Shown one piece after another: positions 7,116-10,670 of a DNA stretch of 10,670 bases. The notes below the pieces were generated by a model, which worked only from the letters and a program-made list of their open reading frames with translations, ran no database searches and was not told the origin of the DNA. This stretch comes from an uncultured Oscillospiraceae bacterium (GTDB lineage: Bacteria; Bacillota; Clostridia; Oscillospirales; Acutalibacteraceae). The position numbers and the translations under genes are program-made. The stretch is from assembly GCA_900550315.1 (NCBI GenBank), contig URRK01000045.1:1-10670 (forward strand), read 5' to 3'. How positions within the stretch are numbered: the first letter of the stretch is position 1; the number at the start of each line of letters is the position of its first letter.

Positions 7116-7144
7116 TTGACAAGCGCGGCAAAAAAGCGTAAAAT
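7116..7144 (+). promoter_or_regulatory. Sigma-A promoter of proC
   Basis: A perfect TTGACA at 7116-7121, a 17-bp spacer, and TAAAAT at 7139-7144 (5 of 6). The start site would fall near 7151, leaving about 46 nt of leader before the ATG at 7197. It is one of the strongest matches to the vegetative consensus in the window, indicating constitutive expression. The GGGGCC/GGCCCC inverted repeat ends three bases upstream. Confidence 0.8.
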
Positions 7145-7196
7145 ATTGGCAGATTGTTTTGCGGCAAATTATTTTTAAACAAAAAAGGTGATTTTA

Positions 7197-8000
7197 ATGA
7201 AGGTTGGATTTATTGGCTGCGGGAACATTGCTGCCGCTATTATTTCGGGCGCGGTTGGCGCTAAGTACCTAAACCCGGCCGAGGTTTTTTGCTACAACCC
7301 GCACCCCGAAAAGGCTGTGGCCTTGCAGCAGCAGTACGGCGTGCAGGTTTTGCAAAGCGCGGCCGAGGTTGCCGGCGTGGCCGAGGTTTTGTTTTTAACC
7401 GTTAAACCGCAAAAGTACGCGCAGGTTATTGCCGAAATTAAAAACAGCGTTTTAAAAAGCGTTTGCGTGGTAGATGTTGCCGCCGGCGTTCAAATTAAAA
7501 CCGTACAGCAGCTGTTTGGCTTTTCCTGCGCGGTGGTGCGGGCAATGCCAAACACCCCGCTGTTGGTGGGGCAGGGGGCAACGGCCCTGGCCGCCGGTAG
7601 TGAGGTTTCAAAAGCTTGTTTTGAGTTTGTTTTTGGCATTTTTTCGGCCGCTGGGCTGGCTTGCCGTGTAGCGGAGGAAAACATGGATGCGGTAACGGGC
7701 ATTAGCGGCAGCGCCCCGGCGTTTTTTATGCGCTTTGCGCGGGAGATAATTACCTGCGGGGTGCAAAACGGCATGGATCCTGCGGCCGCGGAACAGCTGG
7801 TTGTGCAAACCATGCGCGGTACGGCCGAGCTGCTTACAAAAAATCCCGGCGCGGTAAATACGCTAATTAAAAATGTGGCCTCCCCCGGCGGCACTACCGA
7901 GGCGGGGTTAAAGCAAATGGACGCGTTAGATTTTGACGCAAAAACAAATGCGATCATTCAGGCGGCCATTACCCGGTCGGCCGAGCTGGCCAAAAATTAA
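7197..8000 (+). CDS. proC: Pyrroline-5-carboxylate reductase
   Basis: Catalyses the last step of proline synthesis, NAD(P)H-dependent reduction of 1-pyrroline-5-carboxylate to L-proline, in the cytoplasm. The N-terminus shows the Rossmann dinucleotide motif MKVGFIGCGNIAAAI. Further family blocks follow: FLTVKPQ, VVRAMPNTPLLVGQGATAL, the substrate-site region GISGSAPAFFMRFAREI, and the C-terminal signature with NVASPGGTTEAGL. I chose the ATG at 7197 (267 aa, typical for the family) over the in-frame GTG at 7188, because that GTG lies inside the Shine-Dalgarno itself (AAGGTGAT, whose GGTGAT end matches the 16S 3' end). It has its own strong promoter and diverges from the phage-like operon. No proA or proB is adjacent. 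A repeat-rich region follows, with no clear terminator. Confidence 0.96.
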   Translation: MKVGFIGCGNIAAAIISGAVGAKYLNPAEVFCYNPHPEKAVALQQQYGVQVLQSAAEVAGVAEVLFLTVKPQKYAQVIAEIKNSVLKSVCVVDVAAGVQIKTVQQLFGFSCAVVRAMPNTPLLVGQGATALAAGSEVSKACFEFVFGIFSAAGLACRVAEENMDAVTGISGSAPAFFMRFAREIITCGVQNGMDPAAAEQLVVQTMRGTAELLTKNPGAVNTLIKNVASPGGTTEAGLKQMDALDFDAKTNAIIQAAITRSAELAKN

Positions 8001-8107
8001 ACCGTATTAGCGCAAGACTTTAAGCCGGTAGCCGGGCTTTGAACCGGCTCAACGGTAAAGCGTTTGGGGCAGAAAGCAAAAAGCTTGTGCCGGGTTGACG
8101 GTGTTTT
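8001..8107 (+). other. proC 3' flank with weak hairpin and possible promoter
   Basis: Contains AGCCGGT (8023-8029) pairing with ACCGGCT (8043-8049) but with no T tract after it, so a terminator for proC is not established. TTGACG at 8095-8100 lies 17 bp before TAAAAG (8118-8123), a 5/6 and 4/6 promoter match that would fire into the repeat array. Neither is more than a suggestion. Confidence 0.25.
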
Positions 8108-8282
8108 ACCAAGCCAATAAAAGCATTTAGCCAAGTCGATAAAAGCGTTTAGCCAAGTCGATAAAAAGCGTTTAGCCAAGTTGATAAAAAGCGTTTAGCC
8201 AAGTTGATAAAAGCGTTTACACGGGTTTATAAAACACTTGGCTGGGTTTATAAAAGCGTTTTCCGGGTGCGTGAAAGCCTGT
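8108..8282. repeat. 22-23 bp tandem repeat array, about 8 units
   Basis: Four near-identical central units lie at 8129-8150, 8151-8173, 8174-8196 and 8197-8218. The consensus is AGCCAAGTYGATAAAA, an optional extra A, then GCGTTT. Y is C in the first two units and T in the last two; the extra A is in the middle two. Degenerate units flank them: 8108-8128 upstream, and about 8219-8239, 8240-8262 and 8263-8282 downstream, the later ones drifting to GGGTTTATAAAA. Alternating 22 and 23 bp lengths break any reading frame, so the array is not coding. The unit is close to two helical turns, placing an A-tract on nearly the same face each time. The array ends at the -35 of the sigma-E-type promoter. 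Confidence 0.9.
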
Positions 8283-8310
8283 ACTATTTTTTTAGGCCTT
8301 TTCATACAAT
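8282..8310 (+). promoter_or_regulatory. Sigma-E-type (sporulation mother-cell) promoter of the spoIIM-like gene
   Basis: CATACAAT at 8303-8310 fits the sigma-E -10 consensus CATACAHT perfectly. TACTATT at 8282-8288 matches the sigma-E -35 (KMATATT) at 6 of 7 positions, with a 14-bp spacer, the usual distance for sigma-E. No adequate sigma-A -35 exists at the right spacing. In Bacillus subtilis spoIIM is transcribed by sigma-E, so the promoter type and the gene call support each other. The start site would be near 8317. Confidence 0.65.
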
Positions 8311-8342
8311 AAAATAACAGTTTAGAAAAGGTAGGATGAAAA

Positions 8343-8978
8343 ATGGAACACAGAATTCACGCCCCCGCGCAGATTGTTAAAAAGCCAAAAAAGCTTAGCT
8401 TTAGCTTAGGGCAGCACCAGGTGCTTTTTGGGCTAACCTTTTGTTTGCTGGCCGGGGTGCTGGCCGGTGCGTTGTATTACAAATATCACGCCGCAAGCGG
8501 CTTTTACACCCAAGCCTTTACGAAGTACCGCCAAAGTGTAAGCGGCGGATTTTTTACCGTTTTGTTAGACTCGGTATTAAAAATTTTGCCCTACGCGGCC
8601 GGCGTGTTTTTAAGCGGAACCTGCATGGCCGGTATGCTGCTGGCACCGGTGATTACGGCGGTTTGCGGGTACAATTTTGGCGTGCTTTCGGGCCACCTGT
8701 ACGCCGCCTACAAGCTAAACGGCATTATGTTTCATCTGTTGCTGGTTTGCCCCTGGGCCACGGTGCTTTCTATTGGGCTGTTGTTAAGCGCAAGGGAGGC
8801 GGTCGGTTTCTCGGTTTCTATTGCGCGGCTGGCCTTTCCCGGCCGTCACACCGCCATGCTGGACCGCGATTTTAAGCTGTACTGCACCCGGCAGTTGTTT
8901 GTTCTGCTTTACTTTTCGGCGGCAGCTTTACTGCGAACGGTGTTAAGCTGCTGCTTTGGCTCCTTTTTTAGCTTTTAA
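8343..8978 (+). CDS. spoIIM: SpoIIM-like stage II sporulation membrane protein
   Basis: A 211-aa polytopic membrane protein with five predicted helices (about 27-46, 70-93, 95-121, 127-149 and 184-206), a basic cytoplasmic N-terminus (IVKKPKKLSF) and no signal peptide. Five helices, this size and an exposed segment after helix 1 fit SpoIIM. In the B. subtilis system SpoIIM is the membrane anchor of the SpoIID-SpoIIM-SpoIIP peptidoglycan-remodelling complex that drives engulfment in the mother cell. The sequence is divergent and I recognise it by general architecture more than by sharp motifs, so the call depends partly on the sigma-E-type promoter. The ATG at 8343 follows AAGGTAGG. It appears to be a single-gene unit; spoIID and spoIIP are not in the window. 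Alternative: an unrelated integral membrane protein. Confidence 0.58.
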   Translation: MEHRIHAPAQIVKKPKKLSFSLGQHQVLFGLTFCLLAGVLAGALYYKYHAASGFYTQAFTKYRQSVSGGFFTVLLDSVLKILPYAAGVFLSGTCMAGMLLAPVITAVCGYNFGVLSGHLYAAYKLNGIMFHLLLVCPWATVLSIGLLLSAREAVGFSVSIARLAFPGRHTAMLDRDFKLYCTRQLFVLLYFSAAALLRTVLSCCFGSFFSF

Positions 8979-9115
8979 GGGGAAGTTGGCGGTATTTCCT
9001 ATTAAAATGTGTTAAATTTAGTTGAAACAGATAATTTATTGTAACATTGCACAAAAATCGTATGTAATTTTTAGAATGTTCGTCGGTTTTAAGACTATCT
9101 TTTTACTTGCAAAGC

Positions 9116-9124
9116 TGCTATAAT
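9116..9124 (+). promoter_or_regulatory. Extended -10 promoter of the putative small RNA
   Basis: TGCTATAAT, a perfect TATAAT (9119-9124) with the TGn extension that lets sigma-A promoters work with a poor -35. At 16-18 bp spacing the -35 is weak (TATCTT-like). The expected start site is near 9131. Confidence 0.55.
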
Positions 9125-9130
9125 AATTAC

Positions 9131-9223
9131 AGTCGAGAGACGGTATAACTTAGATGACGACGATTATATATATCTCCCCCCAAAAAAGTAAAGGACGGCT
9201 GTTAGGCCGTCTTTTGCTTTTTT
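9131..9223 (+). ncRNA. Putative small RNA, about 90 nt, with C-rich seed and intrinsic terminator
   Basis: The 330 bp between the spoIIM-like gene and rsmI hold no convincing protein gene. They do contain an extended -10 promoter, a transcript of about 90 nt, and a strong intrinsic terminator, arranged as expected for an sRNA gene. Near the predicted 5' end, GTC-GAGA-GAC (about 9132-9141) could form a GNRA-capped mini-hairpin. Before the terminator lies a C-rich stretch TCTCCCCCC (9173-9181), followed by an A-rich run. In Firmicutes sRNAs such as RsaE/RoxS, unpaired C-rich motifs pair with Shine-Dalgarno sequences. I do not recognise it as a named RNA family. A 28-codon ORF starting at 9154 overlaps it but has no ribosome binding site. 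The segment could instead be an upstream leader that ends before rsmI. Confidence 0.45.
9191..9223 (+). terminator. Rho-independent terminator of the putative small RNA
   Basis: GACGGC (9194-9199) pairs with GCCGTC (9206-9211) around a 6-nt loop. The stem extends by a G-U and two A-U pairs and is followed by TTTTGCTTTTTT. It is a textbook intrinsic terminator for the plus strand, well separated from the spoIIM-like stop codon (about 215 bp). Confidence 0.85.
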
Positions 9224-9225
9224 AT

Positions 9226-9254
9226 TTGCAATTTTTTTAAAGAAAAGGTATAAT
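9226..9254 (+). promoter_or_regulatory. Sigma-A promoter of rsmI
   Basis: TTGCAA (9226-9231), a 17-bp spacer, and a perfect TATAAT (9249-9254). The start site is near 9261, with a leader of about 48 nt. The promoter begins immediately after the terminator's T tract, so rsmI is insulated from upstream transcription. Confidence 0.75.
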
Positions 9255-9280
9255 ACTTAGGTTAGCGGTATTTAAAAATA

Positions 9281-9301
9281 AACGGGGAACCGTTAAGGAG
9301 G
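9281..9301 (+). promoter_or_regulatory. rsmI leader: GNRA hairpin next to the Shine-Dalgarno
   Basis: AACGG (9281-9285) and CCGTT (9290-9294) form a 5-bp stem capped by the GNRA tetraloop GGAA. The full-consensus AAGGAGG (9295-9301) begins at the very next base. The stem does not include the Shine-Dalgarno, so it may keep the site single-stranded. The seven-base gap from AAGGAGG to the TTG at 9309 decides the rsmI start. Confidence 0.5.
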
Positions 9302-9308
9302 AAATTTT

Positions 9309-10148
9309 TTGGGAAATAAGGTAGGCAAGCTTTATGTAGTGGGTACGCCGCTGGGCAATTTGGCCGATTGGTCGCCCAGGGCGGCTGAGGTTTTAGCCGC
9401 GGCAGATTTTATTGCCGCGGAGGATACCCGCGTAACGCTAAAGCTGTTAAATAAATTTAACATTAAAACCCCAATGGTAAGCTACCACGAGCACAACCAC
9501 AAGCTGCGTGGCGAGCAAATTTTAGGTCGCCTGCTTTTGGGCGAAAGCTGTGCCCTGGTAACCGACGCCGGCATGCCGGCAATCTCCGACCCCGGGGAGG
9601 ATTTAGTGCGTTTAGCCCGTCAGCACGAGGTGGAGGTTTGCTCGGTTCCCGGCCCCAGCGCGTTAATTACGGCGTTAGCCGCCTCGGGCCTGCCAAGCGG
9701 CCGCTTTTGCTTCGAGGGGTTTTTGTCGGTAAACAAAAACAGCCGGCGTGAGCATTTACTTAGCGTTCAAAACGATGAACGAACCTTGATTTTTTACGAG
9801 GCGCCGCACAAGCTGATTGCCACCCTAACCGATATGTTAGAAATTTTGGGCGACCGGCAAATTGCCCTTTGCAAAGAGCTTACCAAGCTGCACGAAAGCG
9901 TGCAGGTCGGCCCTATTTCGGCCGCGTTAAAGGGCTTTGAGCAGCAGCCGCCAAAGGGGGAGTTTGTGCTGGTGGTGCACGGAGCCGAGCCGGTACAGCA
10001 GCCCGCCTTAACCCTGCCGCAGGCCGTACAAATAGCCAAAGAGCTTTTAGCGCAGGGCTGCTCAATGCCGCAGGCAAGCAAACAGGCTGCAGCACAAAGC
10101 GGGCTAAAAAAAAGCGAGATCTACCGCCTGCTGCAGGAGCAGGAATAA
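9309..10148 (+). CDS. rsmI: 16S rRNA (cytidine1402-2'-O)-methyltransferase RsmI
   Basis: Uses S-adenosylmethionine to methylate the 2'-OH of C1402 in the decoding centre of 16S rRNA, acting with RsmH on the 30S subunit. The 279-aa protein has the tetrapyrrole-methylase-type fold and the family blocks in order: LYVVGTPLGNLADWSPRA near the N-terminus, FIAAEDTRVTLKLL, VSYHEHN, VTDAGMPAISDPGEDLVRLA, CSVPGPSALITALAASGLPS, and TLIFYEAPHKL. The C-terminal segment (QASKQAAAQSGLKKSEIYRLL) matches the small helical domain that follows the catalytic part. The start is TTG at 9309, set seven bases after AAGGAGG; the family N-terminus begins right there, so a later ATG is unlikely. It has its own promoter and is followed by two hairpins before a convergent gene. 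Confidence 0.96.
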   Translation: MGNKVGKLYVVGTPLGNLADWSPRAAEVLAAADFIAAEDTRVTLKLLNKFNIKTPMVSYHEHNHKLRGEQILGRLLLGESCALVTDAGMPAISDPGEDLVRLARQHEVEVCSVPGPSALITALAASGLPSGRFCFEGFLSVNKNSRREHLLSVQNDERTLIFYEAPHKLIATLTDMLEILGDRQIALCKELTKLHESVQVGPISAALKGFEQQPPKGEFVLVVHGAEPVQQPALTLPQAVQIAKELLAQGCSMPQASKQAAAQSGLKKSEIYRLLQEQE

Positions 10149-10150
10149 AT

Positions 10151-10186
10151 TTTAAAGCGGCCGGTAAAAGCAGCGGCCGCTTTAAA
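10151..10186. terminator. Hairpin after rsmI, first of two
   Basis: TTTAAAGCGGCC (10151-10162) and GGCCGCTTTAAA (10175-10186) form a perfect 12-bp stem with a 12-nt loop, starting three bases after the rsmI stop codon. The T run is short on both strands (TTT then A-rich on the plus strand), so this is a strong structure but a moderate terminator. It may stabilise the mRNA 3' end or work together with the next hairpin. Confidence 0.6.
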
Positions 10187-10205
10187 AAACAAAAACAGAA
10201 AAAAT

Positions 10206-10243
10206 AAAACAGCAGCTGCGAACGGGTTTGCAGCTGCTGTTTT
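10206..10243. terminator. Bidirectional intrinsic terminator between rsmI and the GGGtGRT gene
   Basis: AAAACAGCAGCTGC (10206-10219) pairs perfectly over 14 bp with GCAGCTGCTGTTTT (10230-10243) around a 10-nt loop. On the minus strand the stem is followed by a T-rich tail (TTTTATTTTTTC), good for the GGGtGRT gene. On the plus strand it ends in a run of five T, usable for rsmI. Confidence 0.85.
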
Positions 10244-10248
10244 TGCGT

Positions 10249-10290
10249 TAAACTTTTTGCGGAAAAGGCTTGCAAAAGCTTAAAAGTTTA
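10249..10290 (-). other. Inverted repeat overlapping the GGGtGRT stop codon
   Basis: TAAACTTTT (10249-10257) is the exact reverse complement of AAAAGTTTA (10282-10290), which includes the stop codon TTA/TAA of the minus-strand gene. The stem is AT-rich with a 24-nt loop. It could be a weak 3' structure on the mRNA upstream of the main terminator. Confidence 0.3.
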
Positions 10291-10670
10291 TTTAGAGGCT
10301 TCCTCAACCGCAACGGCACAGGCAACGGTAGCGCCTACCATCGGGTTGTTGCCCATACCAATCAGGCCCATCATTTCAACGTGGGCGGGAACCGAGGAGG
10401 AACCGGCGAACTGAGCGTCGGAGGGCATACGGCCCATGGTGTCGGTCATACCGTAAGAGGAGGGGCCGGCTGCCATATTATCCGGGTGCAGGGTACGGCC
10501 GGTACCGCCGCCGGATGCAACCGAGAAGTAGTTTTTGCCGTTTTCAATGCACCATTTTTTGTAAGTGCCGGCAACCGGATGCTGGAAGCGGGTGGGGTTG
10601 GTGGAGTTACCGGTAATAGAAACGCCTACATTCTCCAGCCGCATAATGGCAACGCCTTCCGGAACATTGT
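10288..10670 (-). CDS. GGGtGRT family protein, C-terminal part (5' end outside window)
   Basis: The frame is open to the right edge of the window, reading NVPEGVAI just before the M at 10644, so that methionine is internal and the start lies beyond 10670. The visible 126 or so residues contain the family-naming motif GGGTGRT (VASGGGTGRTLHPDNMAAG), then a run rich in Gly, Met and Ser (YGMTDTMGRMPSDAQFAGSSS) and a conserved-looking C-terminus (LIGMGNNPMVGATVACAVAVEEASK). The family is known by name from Clostridia, but I know of no established biochemical function. Gly-rich loops of this kind suggest nucleotide or phosphate binding, which is inference. Codon choice is much more biased than in neighbours: the Leu codons seen are all CTG and Arg is often CGT, with no TTA, suggesting high expression. 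Its transcript ends at the bidirectional terminator. Confidence 0.75.
   Translation of the reverse strand, partial: NVPEGVAIMRLENVGVSITGNSTNPTRFQHPVAGTYKKWCIENGKNYFSVASGGGTGRTLHPDNMAAGPSSYGMTDTMGRMPSDAQFAGSSSVPAHVEMMGLIGMGNNPMVGATVACAVAVEEASK

Noticed and set aside
7188..7196. GTG at 7188 as the proC start
   Set aside because: It lies inside the Shine-Dalgarno AAGGTGAT; starting at ATG 7197 puts the Rossmann motif at the usual position.
8129..8173. Spo0A boxes in the repeat units (AGTCGAT resembling TGTCGAA)
   Set aside because: Only two of the units carry TCGA, with two mismatches to the 0A box; the other central units have TTGA.
8108..8282. CRISPR array
   Set aside because: The repeats are directly adjacent with no unique spacers, units vary in length, and no cas gene is present.
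8274..8302. Terminator hairpin (AAAGCCT/AGGCCTTTT) after proC
   Set aside because: The pairing needs a bulge, has a 13-nt loop, lies 270 bp past proC, and overlaps the better supported sigma-E-type promoter.
9154..9240. 28-codon ORF (MTTIIYISPQKSKG...) inside the putative small RNA
   Set aside because: It has no ribosome binding site and runs through the terminator stem and T tract, a common source of spurious hydrophobic ORFs.

Overview
The window looks like a chromosomal segment of a spore-forming, Gram-positive Clostridia-type bacterium, probably an uncultured gut Oscillospiraceae/Ruminococcaceae relative. The reasons are AAGGAGG-type ribosome binding sites, sigma-A promoters with 17-bp spacers, a SpoIIM-like protein behind a sigma-E-type promoter, a GGGtGRT-family gene of the kind seen in Firmicutes, and mixed GC/AT codon use (GCC and GGC alongside TTA, AAA, ATT). 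The taxon is inference.

Layout. 1-1982 (+): the 3' part of tex (nucleic-acid-binding YqgF/HhH/S1 protein), then a Cof-type HAD phosphatase 24 bp downstream. 1968-3335 (-): a MATE efflux transporter whose 3' end overlaps the HAD gene tail-to-tail by 15 bp. Its promoter (TTGCAA-17-TATAAT) has a perfect dyad in the spacer and a hairpin at the presumed mRNA 5' end. 3450-6843 (-): a three-gene phage-packaging operon (putative small terminase, large terminase, P22-type portal) with no capsid, tail, integrase or lysis gene on either side. 7197-8000 (+): proC, with a near-consensus promoter. 8001-8342: a degenerate 22-23 bp tandem repeat array that abuts a sigma-E-type promoter. 8343-8978 (+): a SpoIIM-like five-helix membrane protein. 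8979-9308: a probable small RNA gene of about 90 nt (extended -10, C-rich stretch, intrinsic terminator), then the rsmI promoter. 9309-10148 (+): rsmI. 10149-10287: two strong hairpins that end the convergent transcripts. 10288-10670 (-): the 3' part of a GGGtGRT-family gene with the codon bias of a highly expressed gene.

Most genes are independent housekeeping functions: RNA metabolism, proline synthesis, rRNA methylation, efflux and sporulation. Three things are most worth a second look. One is the isolated packaging operon with intact catalytic residues and host-like codon use. Another is the amber codon that separates terL from 19 further in-frame sense codons. The third is the putative sRNA upstream of rsmI. 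No complete new defence or mobile system is visible.
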